34,728 nt of DNA from Patescibacteria group bacterium (GTDB lineage Bacteria; Patescibacteriota; Patescibacteriia; Buchananbacterales; UBA6539), in NCBI GenBank assembly GCA_028688055.1, contig JAQTYZ010000007.1, positions 1-34,728 of the forward strand, written 5' to 3'. Below are positions 15,223 through 23,376 of the stretch, piece after piece. Position numbers and translations under genes: made by a program. Numbering within the stretch: the stretch's first letter is position 1; the number at the start of each line of letters is the position of its first letter. Under the pieces are notes generated by a model, which saw only the letters and a program-made list of their open reading frames with translations, searched no databases and was not told the origin of the DNA.

Positions 15223-18200
15223 TTAACCAAAAATACTTTTATCCCCGCGCGATTCCGGTTTACTTTCAGTCGCTGAGGTTGTCGTGACGGGTTTTTGTTC
15301 TTCAACTGCCGTCTTGGTCTCGTTAATGACCTCGGGTTCAGCTTTTAGCTCTGGCTGGACATCGACGTCATTTACTTTAGGCTCGACTTTGACTTCAGCT
15401 GGTTTAATTTCCGTCATAATATTTTGAGTATTAGGGTCAGTCAAAATTTCTTCAGTCTTTGGCTGAGAGGCTTTAGCCTTTAAGACATCAGCCAATGATT
15501 CGCGGCTGACGCCAACGGAAGATAAATCAATTTTCGCTTCGGGTGGTTCAGTTTTTTCAACCGGAGTCCCAGCGACAACTTCCCTTGGGACTGACGGTTC
15601 TAACTTCGCCGCTTCACCTTTCTGAGCTTCGCCTCGGGCTAACGGAATATCAGCTCCAACCAGCGCTTCGCGTTGTTTCGACAACAAATCAATATCGCCG
15701 GTCTTGGTTGGCTCATACCCCAACTTTTCAGCAGTTACATAATAAATATTATTATTAACCAAGAATGAATATCGTCCACGCGCGTCGGTTAAGCGAGTTT
15801 CCAAAAGCTTGTTGTATTTCTTGTCGTAAATTCTGGTGATCGCCCGACCCAGCGGTTTTTTCGATTTTTTGTCGTAAACAATTCCCCAATTTTTTGGTCG
15901 ACGCTGATAACCCAATCGTCTAAAGACGATATAAAGCACGCAGTTTAATCCTAGCAAACTCCAAGTTAGCGCCGACGGACTGATGACCACTGAAAAAATA
16001 GCTAGCGGGATTGAAGCGAAAGCCAGGGCGTACTGAATTTTTCGCAAATAATACTGGAAAATAACTTGCCAAGCCGGCTTTTCCTGAACTTGCGGATCAA
16101 GCGGAATATTAACCACAATATCAGCCTTACGATCAGTCACCACAATCTCCTCGCCATGATACAAATCTAAAAACTTAACATCTTCTTTGTCATCTTTGAG
16201 ATAATTGGTTGGAAAATCAAACCGCGGTTTAGTAACGGTAATATAATAAGTTCCCGGTTCGGTTAAAAAATTATAACGACCCTGTTTATCAGTGACCCGA
16301 GACTGAATTAAACGGTTTTTGTCCTGACTGTAAAGACGAACAATCGCTAAGTCAACCGGCTGTTTGGTTAAAGAATTATAAACCGTGCCCCATTTCTTGC
16401 GGCGACGGCGGAAGAGAACGGCAAAGGGCTGAGTGAAGAAATATTGAAGATAGGTCGCAAAATTAAAAAATGAAAAAGAAGCAAAAGTGTTGACCGTCAC
16501 CGTTAAGGCAACCATCGGTGCGGCTTGAGCATTGACTTGTTCGACGACCGGATTGTCAATGATATTTTTAGTGAAAAATTTCTCAATATTACTCAAAACT
16601 TCCTGCAAATTTAATTCGCTATTATCGGCCGGCGAGGTGCAGCCCGGATCAGCCGGAAAATCAACCAAGCCATCACCATCATTATCGTGACCATCAAGAC
16701 AAGCGGTTAAAGTAATACGAAAATCAGGCGGCAAGGCACAGTCGGTTGGACAAGACCAAGATGTTTCTGAATCTTCACAAATACCGTTGCCACAACACGG
16801 AGTTTTAGGCTGACAGCTGCAAGTAGTTAAATTAATATTTTGGCACAGCGTACAGGCCTCATCGCAACCCGGGGCGCAAGAACGAATTTCCGGCGGTCGA
16901 TCACGGTCTAAATTACAATTATTCAAATCATTGCATTGACGGGTTTGTAAACCGTTTGAACAAACACCCCAAGTTGGACAAGTCCAATTGGGTGAACAAA
17001 GCTCAATACAATCGGCAAGACAAGAAGTATGAGTCTCACCATTTTCACAGATGCCATTACCGCAATATGGCACAATGTCTTCACAAGTACATTGCGCCAG
17101 ATTAATTGTTTGATCCTGTCGACAGGATAAGCCAGTACAACTGGTACCGCAGACTTGCTGCGTCGGCGGCCGATTGATCGGGACGGCACAACCATTGCGG
17201 TCGACGCAATTTCTAGTTTGGATTCCGGAAACTGGACAGATCAGTGGCTGCCAATCATCACACTGCCAGTTTGACAGACAGTCGACGTGACAATCAACTT
17301 GGCAACTATAAGGATCTTCGGTGGGCGGTTCACAAGTGCCATTACCGCAACAGTTAGGAACAGTGACTAAATTACAAGTGGCCGGATCAACCTGTTGGCA
17401 CGGACCGGCCACGACCCCATCGCAAGCATTACAGGTTTCTTGATATTGATAATCGGATTGGCATTTTGGGGCTGTTGAATCGACACAAGTCATCGTCCAA
17501 TTATTACTTTGATCACAAACACTATGAGTACAAGAAAAATTAGGAGTACAGGCACAGCCATCATCACCCGACGTGGAGCCATCCGAACAGGTTGAAGCCG
17601 GGTAGTCACAAAAACCGTTATGGTCATCGTCGATACCATTATTACAAAGCTCCGTCCCGCCAGCCGTAGTAAATGAACCGGTATAAATTGACTGCAATAT
17701 TCCGGCGGACGAGGTAATTTTATAGAAATAGACGGTATTCGGATTGATACCACTAATATTTTGACTGTACGCGGTACCAGCCAAACCACTAATCGAGCCG
17801 CCGCTATATGACGTGGTTAAACCCCAGGCCAAAATTGATTGGGTGGTTTGGCACTGTGTTAACCAATTGATAATTGAGGAGGTGTTAGCAGGAATGGACG
17901 AAACTCCCGATATTAAAAGTTCGGTCTGGCAAGTGGCGGAACAGCAATCGCCGGAAGCAGTATTATTATCATCACACTGTTCGCCGGGATCAATCACGCC
18001 GTTACCACAGCCCTGTTCAAGCTGACAGACCGCTGAACAACCGTCGCCGGAAATAATGTTGTGATCATCACATTCTTCGCCAGGATTAACCACGCCATCA
18101 CCGCAAACCGGTGGCATGGCGCATGACTGGGTTGGAGTCGTTACCACACAACCATTGGTGCAAACGCCACTCTGGACACCATTAACACAAGCACCCCACG

Positions 18201-18579
18201 AACAAACTAAAGGGGTCGGGGTACAGATTATAACGCCGCTATTTTGGCATAAGCAGCTGGTATTGCAAGAATAATTAGTCGCGCAGTCGCTATCTTGTTC
18301 ACAAGCCTCACCAACTTCAATCGTGCCATTGCCGCACACCGGACAAGAACAGTTGGCTTTACAGGAATTATTATAACAATTGCCGGCGCCGGCTGATCCG
18401 TCGCAGGTTTCCCCGGTTTCCAAAATACCATTGCCACAGACCGTTTGAATATTGGCATTAACATTAATCGTCGTGGCCGAAGCAATCGGCAAGGTTAACC
18501 AAATAAAAAAAAGACTGCCAAAAAATGATGCAATAAATAGGCCAATTACCTTAGACTGATTTTGGTAACTTCTGGTCAT
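15223..18579 (-). CDS. 1118-aa Cys-rich modular surface protein
   Basis: Sec signal peptide/anchor at residues ~10-36, then many CGNG..E.GE.C modules (DUF4215-like: CGDGVVNPGEECDDHN, GDGCSAVC) between ~47 and 220. A fibronectin-like segment spans ~223-303. More Cys modules follow, with two TSP1-like repeats (WQCDDWQP...QTRNC and WTCPTWGVC...QTRQC) at ~435-570, and a calcium-loop-like DNDGDGLVDFPADPGC near 630. A membrane region lies around 685-725. Two carboxypeptidase-regulatory-like beta domains (KKWGTVYNSLTKQPV, PKNWGIVYDKKSKKPL) flank a second hydrophobic pair (~850-885), and the last ~130 residues are low-complexity, K/E/P-rich. Probably an adhesin or envelope scaffold with many disulfides; function unknown. 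It overlaps the upstream gene by 29 nt. Confidence 0.8.
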   Translation of the reverse strand: MTRSYQNQSKVIGLFIASFFGSLFFIWLTLPIASATTINVNANIQTVCGNGILETGETCDGSAGAGNCYNNSCKANCSCPVCGNGTIEVGEACEQDSDCATNYSCNTSCLCQNSGVIICTPTPLVCSWGACVNGVQSGVCTNGCVVTTPTQSCAMPPVCGDGVVNPGEECDDHNIISGDGCSAVCQLEQGCGNGVIDPGEQCDDNNTASGDCCSATCQTELLISGVSSIPANTSSIINWLTQCQTTQSILAWGLTTSYSGGSISGLAGTAYSQNISGINPNTVYFYKITSSAGILQSIYTGSFTTAGGTELCNNGIDDDHNGFCDYPASTCSDGSTSGDDGCACTPNFSCTHSVCDQSNNWTMTCVDSTAPKCQSDYQYQETCNACDGVVAGPCQQVDPATCNLVTVPNCCGNGTCEPPTEDPYSCQVDCHVDCLSNWQCDDWQPLICPVSGIQTRNCVDRNGCAVPINRPPTQQVCGTSCTGLSCRQDQTINLAQCTCEDIVPYCGNGICENGETHTSCLADCIELCSPNWTCPTWGVCSNGLQTRQCNDLNNCNLDRDRPPEIRSCAPGCDEACTLCQNINLTTCSCQPKTPCCGNGICEDSETSWSCPTDCALPPDFRITLTACLDGHDNDGDGLVDFPADPGCTSPADNSELNLQEVLSNIEKFFTKNIIDNPVVEQVNAQAAPMVALTVTVNTFASFSFFNFATYLQYFFTQPFAVLFRRRRKKWGTVYNSLTKQPVDLAIVRLYSQDKNRLIQSRVTDKQGRYNFLTEPGTYYITVTKPRFDFPTNYLKDDKEDVKFLDLYHGEEIVVTDRKADIVVNIPLDPQVQEKPAWQVIFQYYLRKIQYALAFASIPLAIFSVVISPSALTWSLLGLNCVLYIVFRRLGYQRRPKNWGIVYDKKSKKPLGRAITRIYDKKYNKLLETRLTDARGRYSFLVNNNIYYVTAEKLGYEPTKTGDIDLLSKQREALVGADIPLARGEAQKGEAAKLEPSVPREVVAGTPVEKTEPPEAKIDLSSVGVSRESLADVLKAKASQPKTEEILTDPNTQNIMTEIKPAEVKVEPKVNDVDVQPELKAEPEVINETKTAVEEQKPVTTTSATESKPESRGDKSIFG

Positions 18580-19567
18580 TTTTTATTTTCTGTTTCAAAC
18601 GCTTGACTCGTCGATTGATCATTACCATTAATAATATCGCCGTGATCATTATCACACCCAACCCAATGAGCTTAACGGGTACATACCAGAAATAATTTTC
18701 AGCCGTTAACGACTGGGGCTGACTACCATAATTAAATGTTAGCTGAGCGGTAAATGGGCCAAAGGCAAAATGGTCGACTTCACTGACAATTTCCAGCCAC
18801 AGTTGTTTCAGCCATATTTCATTGGTCGCTTGATACCCGCCGAACTTAAGTTGAAAATTACGAACACTACCGGGCAAGACATATCCCTGATCATCATTAA
18901 CGACATAAGTTTTATGCTGCCCAAACCAGCCGCTTAATTCAATTTTTCCCGTTGGCTGTAAGTGGATGTTACCTTGGTTAGAAAATCGAATATCAAAATT
19001 TATCGGCAATTGCCAATGCCACTTGCCACCCCCAACGTCAAAAGATTTCAATTCACCTTTTTCGACCACTTCACCATTAACGGTTAAAAATACCAGTGTT
19101 CCAACCTTGCTGTTGACACCAACGGCACTATTTTTTGTGCCACTATTATTAACCGTCTGCCAAAAAATGACGGCATAATATCCACCCGGCGTGGCGTTGG
19201 GGGGTACCACAATTGTAAAAGGAACAATAATGGCCTGTTTCTTTTTTAGCACGACCGAATCTTGATCAAGGGTAAACCAGGCTAAAAAACTATTTTTCTC
19301 TGATGGGGGGACAAAGGCGGGCTTGCCACTTTCGCCCGCAGCCTCAAAAGATTCAAGGCTGGCAGCTAAGGCAGTATCAGCTTCGCTTTCGTTGTAGATT
19401 TTTACCACTCCCCTAACACTTTCACCAGGATCAGCTTTTAATTGAACAATGGGCGAAAAAATTGTGGTCGCCCCAACCGGCAAACCCCAAATAATAGAAA
19501 AAAATAAAAAAAATGCGAGGGTTAAACGCTTGGTCACCAACAGATTAAAAATTAGCCGTTGCCGCAT
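18551..19567 (-). CDS. secreted Ig-like (DUF916-like) protein with C-terminal membrane anchor
   Basis: 338 aa. Signal peptide at ~14-33 ending VGATT, an extracellular beta-rich domain beginning FSPIVQLKADPGESVRGVVKIYN, which resembles the N-terminal domain of DUF916/WxL-binding proteins, a second beta domain, and a transmembrane helix near residue 300 (LIGLGVIMITAILLMVMI) followed by a basic tail. The topology is outside body, inside tail. It overlaps the preceding gene by 23 nt and the following one by 29 nt, so the three surface genes are translationally linked and likely form one assembly. Confidence 0.7.
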   Translation of the reverse strand: MRQRLIFNLLVTKRLTLAFFLFFSIIWGLPVGATTIFSPIVQLKADPGESVRGVVKIYNESEADTALAASLESFEAAGESGKPAFVPPSEKNSFLAWFTLDQDSVVLKKKQAIIVPFTIVVPPNATPGGYYAVIFWQTVNNSGTKNSAVGVNSKVGTLVFLTVNGEVVEKGELKSFDVGGGKWHWQLPINFDIRFSNQGNIHLQPTGKIELSGWFGQHKTYVVNDDQGYVLPGSVRNFQLKFGGYQATNEIWLKQLWLEIVSEVDHFAFGPFTAQLTFNYGSQPQSLTAENYFWYVPVKLIGLGVIMITAILLMVMINRRVKRLKQKIKNDQKLPKSV

Positions 19568-20270
19568 AGGTTAAAATCGTTGAATAATTTCCAGCCGGCG
19601 TACCGTCAGCGATGTTGGCAAGATAAGAAACAGTAAAGATGGTCGGATTGATATCATTGGCAGCTGAAGCGACCGTGTCGCCACTATTGAAGGCGAAATG
19701 ATTAGCAATGCCATACTGAGAAGCCGCGGAACCGATCGGCGATGTCCCACTGGGATTCGCACCAATACTTGGTGACGTATTGGCCACTAGATTAATGCCA
19801 AACTGTCTGGTGCCGGGAGACGACGTCGTAGCGGTTGCACCAATAGCGGTAATTAAATCAGAACCATTAGTTAAAGTACTGCCCGTCACCGTAATTGTTA
19901 CACCCAGCGGCGAGTTCGCATCGACAGTCATCGTATGACTAGCCGTTTTAGCCGCGGCGGTCGTCAAGCTTCCCAGTTCAATTAAAGTCGAGCCTAAGGA
20001 AAGACTAAGATAATTATCAGGATAAAGCTCTCGAAAACCGGCTTTAACCCCATAATTATTGGAAGTTGATGTGGCGGATAATATCATTGCTTCGCCGATT
20101 GAGTCGGATAAGCCATAATTAGTAGACTGACTGTTTTCGGTACCACCAGCGCTAAAAACGTCGCCCCAAATGATATAGTTTGTGCTCTCGGTTCTGGCCA
20201 ATAAATTAATTGGCGATAACATCATCATTGAGACCAAACCAAGCGCCAAACAAATAAAATATTTTTTCAT
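19545..20270 (-). CDS. secreted surface protein, hypothetical
   Basis: 241 aa from MKKYFICLALGL; the track's longer start lies upstream of the promoter and is rejected. Cleavable signal peptide (to about LLARTES), then a pattern STNYIIWGDVFSAGG / STNYGLSDSIGEA / TSNNYGVKAGF typical of secreted proteins of Patescibacteria. The rest is Ser/Thr/Ala-rich beta structure (TMTVDANSPLGVTITVTG), without a membrane anchor. First gene of the operon that continues through the DUF916-like and 1118-aa proteins to the lipid kinase. No known enzymatic motif. Confidence 0.7.
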   Translation of the reverse strand: MKKYFICLALGLVSMMMLSPINLLARTESTNYIIWGDVFSAGGTENSQSTNYGLSDSIGEAMILSATSTSNNYGVKAGFRELYPDNYLSLSLGSTLIELGSLTTAAAKTASHTMTVDANSPLGVTITVTGSTLTNGSDLITAIGATATTSSPGTRQFGINLVANTSPSIGANPSGTSPIGSAASQYGIANHFAFNSGDTVASAANDINPTIFTVSYLANIADGTPAGNYSTILTYAATANF

Positions 20271-20303
20271 TATTAAGCAAAATATTAAATCGAAATTATC
20301 TAT

Positions 20304-20332
20304 ATTATACCAAAAAACCGGCAGCGAAGCAA
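20304..20332 (-). promoter_or_regulatory. promoter of the surface-protein operon
   Basis: Minus strand TTGCTT (20332-20327), 17-nt spacer, extended TGG-TATAAT (20309-20304), leader about 27 nt without a Shine-Dalgarno sequence. Confidence 0.6.
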
Positions 20333-20395
20333 AATAATATAATAACAAAAATTAATAATTACGAATTTAAAATTTTTAGGCAAGGGACTGCCTGA

Positions 20396-20496
20396 TGTCA
20401 TGCCGAACTTGCTTGCCCCGCCGTGGCGGTGGGTTCGGCATCCCAAGGGATCCTGAAATAATACTGAAATAAATTCAGCACCAGATTCAGGATGAC
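20396..20496. mobile_element. MITE/REP-like palindromic element
   Basis: Two facing palindromes, TGCCGAAC...GTTCGGCA (20401-20440, inner CCGCCGTGGCGG) and ATCCTGAA...TTCAGGAT (20450-20493), bounded by TGTCAT on the left and ATGACA on the right. This is the common non-coding bacterial palindrome type with TGTCAT ends. The ORFs called across it in the track are not real genes. Confidence 0.7.
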
Positions 20497-20540
20497 AAGG
20501 TAAAAGCATCCCAACCTTGCGTGTGTCCCAACCTTTTGTA

Positions 20541-20568
20541 TGTCATTCCGGCCTTGGGCCGGAATCTG
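20541..20568 (+). repeat. second REP-like palindrome
   Basis: TGTCATTCCGGCC-ttg-GGCCGGAATC, a 9-bp perfect stem starting with the same TGTCAT end as the element at 20396. The rest of 20271-20675 holds only the operon promoter and a terminator. Confidence 0.75.
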
Positions 20569-20622
20569 GTTATTGAATTGATAAAAAAATATTCCAGACA
20601 AAAAAAATAACAGCATTACCAA

Positions 20623-20644
20623 AGCCCCGCCGTTTGGCGGGGCT
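20623..20644 (-). terminator. terminator of the 20676 gene
   Basis: Stem AGCCCCGCC-gttt-GGCGGGGCT; on the minus strand only a short T tract (TTT) follows. Confidence 0.6.
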
Positions 20645-20675
20645 AAATCAAAACTTAAATTTAGTAAGGAAAAAT

Positions 20676-21227
20676 TTATTTTTTACCCTTCAAATAATCA
20701 TTAATGGCCTGAACTACTCGGGAGTCATCCTTTAAATCTTCCATCAAAACAACCTGATCACGATTGATTATCATCATATCAACTGGCCCGTGCAATTCAT
20801 TACCCAATTTCACTAACGTTAAAGTTTGTTGATTTTCGGCCTTAGTCGTATCAACGATCGGAGCCTGGTCACCGGACTGACTTTGCTGTAACGGTTGATT
20901 GACCACTTGCAAATAATAGATATCATTTAAATAGACATTATGCTGATCAATTTTTTCAACCTTACCAAAATAAACTTGACCATTGGTTAAAAAAACCGCT
21001 TGCCAATTGGCCTTGAGCCGATACTGTCCGCCAAGCAAGTCCGTACCGATGCCGGCATAACCGACTAGCAGGTATAAACCGCCACCCACAATTACTAAAA
21101 CAATGACTAAAGTGATAAGACCTCTCAACCAGGACGAGCCACCTTTCTTCACACCCATCGACATTGACGGATCACTGGTTGCCGGTCTGATCGGAGCATT
21201 GGTTTTGCTTGGCATTGGATAAGCCAT
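20676..21227 (-). CDS. membrane-anchored hypothetical protein, CPR type
   Basis: 183 aa. A Pro/Ser-rich cytoplasmic N-terminus (~30 residues), one transmembrane helix (LITLVIVLVIVGGGLYLLVG, ~36-55), then a compact extracytoplasmic beta domain with WQAVFLTNGQVYFGKVEK and LNDIYYLQVV, and a helical C-terminal end. The F.TNGQVYFGK...YYLQ pattern recurs in unannotated CPR proteins as far as I recall; no function is assigned. The start has a strong AGGAGG Shine-Dalgarno sequence 5 nt upstream. It lies downstream of the AI-2E permease gene, 51 nt away, so the two may be co-transcribed. Confidence 0.7.
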   Translation of the reverse strand: MAYPMPSKTNAPIRPATSDPSMSMGVKKGGSSWLRGLITLVIVLVIVGGGLYLLVGYAGIGTDLLGGQYRLKANWQAVFLTNGQVYFGKVEKIDQHNVYLNDIYYLQVVNQPLQQSQSGDQAPIVDTTKAENQQTLTLVKLGNELHGPVDMMIINRDQVVLMEDLKDDSRVVQAINDYLKGKK

Positions 21228-21241
21228 TTTCGCCTCCTAAA

Positions 21242-21275
21242 TGGGAAATTTCACTTTTTGGGAAATTTCACTTTT
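21242..21275. repeat. tandem 17-mer, two exact copies
   Basis: TGGGAAATTTCACTTTT repeated twice head to tail, each containing the palindrome GAAATTTC. It fills the gap between the AI-2E permease stop and the Shine-Dalgarno of the next gene. Confidence 0.9.
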
Positions 21276-21278
21276 AAA

Positions 21279-22364
21279 TTATTTATTTTTTTGGGCTGAA
21301 TCGTTATCGAGTTCAGCTTTTAATTTTGGCAATTCTGATTTCTGTAAAAAATCTTTAGCGATAACACTGACAGTCGTCGCGACCGGAATTGCTAAAACTA
21401 TTCCAATTATACCAGCAATTCTGGCGCCGATCAACATCACAATAATCACCACCACTGGATTTAGTCCAACGTGCCTTTTCATCACCTGGGGCACAATAAT
21501 ATTATTTTCTAATTGCTGAATGACCAGGTAAAGAATTAGCACAAATAAACCGCGCGTGACCGAAATTGGTGGCACGGTAAAACCTAAAAAGACCGCCGGA
21601 ATAGCGCCCAAAATCGGCCCTAAATATGGAATCATCTCGGTTAAACCCGCAACGAGAGCTAACACGAGTGCATATTTGGGAAGTAAAAACATTAAACCAA
21701 CAAACGACAGCGCGCCGACAATCAGGCCTAAAATTAATTGCGCTCTGGCCCAGTCCCCAATTTTTTTCTGAATATCAACAAATAAACCAATTAAGTAATC
21801 ATGATACTCGGCTGGCGCCACGGCTTTAAATAATTTGCTGACGGCGTCTTTCTGAACCACCAAATAAAAAGTTAACACCAAAACCATCACGAAGTTAATC
21901 AAGTTGGCAAATAATGAAATGACAAAAGAATAAACGCCCCCCGCGGCTTTTTGTAATTCATTTTGCAAACCCAATAAACCACTTTGGATATTACTGACAA
22001 AACCTTGCTGCTCAGAATACTGACGAAGGCTCGAGAAATTTTCCATAATTCGCGACCATAGTTCCGGGAAATTTCCAGTTAACGAAGCAACTTGTTCAAC
22101 AATCGGCGGAATCAATAATCTAACAATCAACACCAAAAACAAAATCAAAATCATGTAAATAAAAATAACCCCAAGACCCCGCGGCACTTTTTTACTTTCC
22201 AGATAATTGACCGGCGGTTCAATCAAAGAAGCAAACATAATGGAGATGAACATTAATAAAATGATATCGCCGATCAGATATAAAAACATCAACAGTAGAA
22301 CAAAACCAATGGTTTTTAAAACTGTTGAGGTCGAAATGTTTATTGTGACGTTTTTATTTTCCAC
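21279..22364 (-). CDS. AI-2E family transporter (PerM/YdiK-like permease)
   Basis: 361 aa, usual for the family, with about seven to eight membrane helices: an N-terminal pair (VLKTIGFVLLLMFLYLIGDI), the conserved region ASLIEPPVNYLESKKVPRGL, and the signature LVAGLTEMIPYLGPILGAIPA followed by NIIVPQVMKRHVGLNPVVVI. Members export small molecules or act as ion antiporters; the substrate cannot be told. The start codon is GTG (22364). A perfect consensus promoter lies in front, with a ~16-nt leader. It is divergent from smpB. Confidence 0.9.
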   Translation of the reverse strand: MENKNVTINISTSTVLKTIGFVLLLMFLYLIGDIILLMFISIMFASLIEPPVNYLESKKVPRGLGVIFIYMILILFLVLIVRLLIPPIVEQVASLTGNFPELWSRIMENFSSLRQYSEQQGFVSNIQSGLLGLQNELQKAAGGVYSFVISLFANLINFVMVLVLTFYLVVQKDAVSKLFKAVAPAEYHDYLIGLFVDIQKKIGDWARAQLILGLIVGALSFVGLMFLLPKYALVLALVAGLTEMIPYLGPILGAIPAVFLGFTVPPISVTRGLFVLILYLVIQQLENNIIVPQVMKRHVGLNPVVVIIVMLIGARIAGIIGIVLAIPVATTVSVIAKDFLQKSELPKLKAELDNDSAQKNK

Positions 22365-22387
22365 TTTTTTATCTCACTTTCGTCTAA

Positions 22388-22416
22388 ATTATACTAATAT
22401 CAACACCGACTGTCAA
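22388..22416 (-). promoter_or_regulatory. consensus promoter of the AI-2E permease gene
   Basis: Minus strand TTGACA (22416-22411), 17-nt spacer, TATAAT (22393-22388): all twelve consensus positions match. Confidence 0.85.
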
Positions 22417-22428
22417 ACCAAAAACTTG

Positions 22429-22437
22429 TGCTATACT
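22429..22437 (+). promoter_or_regulatory. extended -10 box of leaderless smpB
   Basis: TGC-TATACT, ending 6 nt before the smpB ATG. No good -35; it faces the permease promoter 13 nt away. Confidence 0.6.
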
Positions 22438-22443
22438 ATGCTT

Positions 22444-22896
22444 ATGCCAAACCTAGCGACCAATAAAAAAGCGCTGCACGATTATGCCGTCGTCGAAAAA
22501 TTCGAAGCCGGAATTGTTTTGAGTGGCGGCGAAGTAAAATCGGTCAAAAATAGTCAGATTAATCTCAAAGGAAGTTATGTTACCATCGACGCCCACAGCG
22601 AAGTTCAGTTAATCGGCGCCAGCGTCTCGGCCTATAAAGCCGGCGCTAAGGCTCAGGCCGACTACAAGCCCGACCGGACGCGAAAGCTGTTACTAAGAAA
22701 AAAAGAAATCGATTATTTAAGGGGTAAAAGTCAAGAAAAAGGCTTGACAATTCTACCTATTTCTGTATATACTAAAGGAGGTCTGATTAAAGTTGAGTTA
22801 GGCTTAGTCAGAGGAAAAAAACAGTTTGATAAGCGCGAGACGATTCGTCGACGGGAAACCGATCGACAAATCCGACGGGTACTTCGCAGCAAATAG
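22444..22896 (+). CDS. smpB: SsrA-binding protein SmpB
   Basis: Binds tmRNA and positions it in the stalled ribosome for trans-translation. 150 aa from MPNLATNKKALHDYAV. The OB-barrel core shows EKFEAGIVLSGGEVKSVK and INLKGSYV, with the usual C-terminal basic tail (DKRETIRRRETDRQIRRVL) that enters the mRNA channel. The track start at 22207 is on the wrong side of the promoter; the second of two close ATGs gives a leaderless mRNA and the standard SmpB N-terminus. Its partner tmRNA follows 72 nt downstream. Confidence 0.96.
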   Translation: MPNLATNKKALHDYAVVEKFEAGIVLSGGEVKSVKNSQINLKGSYVTIDAHSEVQLIGASVSAYKAGAKAQADYKPDRTRKLLLRKKEIDYLRGKSQEKGLTILPISVYTKGGLIKVELGLVRGKKQFDKRETIRRRETDRQIRRVLRSK

Positions 22897-22968
22897 CCAA
22901 TGGCAAATTGCTTATGGTCAATAGAAATCAACTATTTACTATAAGCTATTAGCTACCTGCTAATACAG

Positions 22969-23353
22969 GGGGATGTCTAAAATCGATAGAATCTAAATTT
23001 GAAGCACTCAAGTCGAGCATTGATAATTGGCTCGCTAATATCAATTATTAAACATATAAGTGCAAAATCACTTGTAGCTCGCGTTCAGAGCGCTTTCAGC
23101 TCTCTAGCGCTAGCACCCGCTTTGGCCTAAAACCCAAAGCCATCGGTCTGGTGACGCCCAGTAGCCAGACACCGGTGTCATACTTTGGGCTGGATCAATT
23201 ATCGTCTTAATAATTGGTCAAGAAAATAAAGACTATCGTTAATGAGGTTTTGTCTGTTTTACACTCATTAACCGAACCCTAAAATTGACTAAGCTTGTAA
23301 ACCTGTTTTGGATTTTTTTCTAGACAGGGGTGCGATACCCCTCATCTCCACCA
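22969..23353 (+). ncRNA. ssrA: tmRNA (ssrA)
   Basis: 385 nt with encoded CCA. The acceptor arm pairs GGGGATG (22969-22975) with CATCTCC (23343-23349). The consensus GACTAAGCTTGTAA before the T arm matches the conserved GACUAAGCAUGUAG of tmRNAs. The T arm is GGGG-TGCGATA-CCCC. The most likely tag frame resumes at GCA 23062, after ATAAGT, and runs to TAA 23128-23130: AKSLVARVQSAFSSLALAPALA, with a hydrophobic Ala-rich end as expected for protease recognition. A 7-bp hairpin GCTTTGG/CCAAAGC encloses the stop codon. Gene certain, tag frame likely. Confidence 0.93.
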
Positions 23354-23376
23354 TTTTAATATTTAATATATCAGCC

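Noticed and set aside
20300-20622. ORFs of 69 and 74 aa across the palindromes
   Set aside because: They are translations of REP/MITE-like repeats (CHPESGAEF-type peptides), with no ribosome-binding site.
22207-22443. Long N-terminal extension of SmpB
   Set aside because: It covers the divergent promoter region and the antisense of the AI-2E permease start; SmpB begins at MPNLATNKK.
23308-23376. IF-3 start inside the tmRNA
   Set aside because: The codons overlap the T arm and CCA of tmRNA; family alignment starts at RISHKRNKK.
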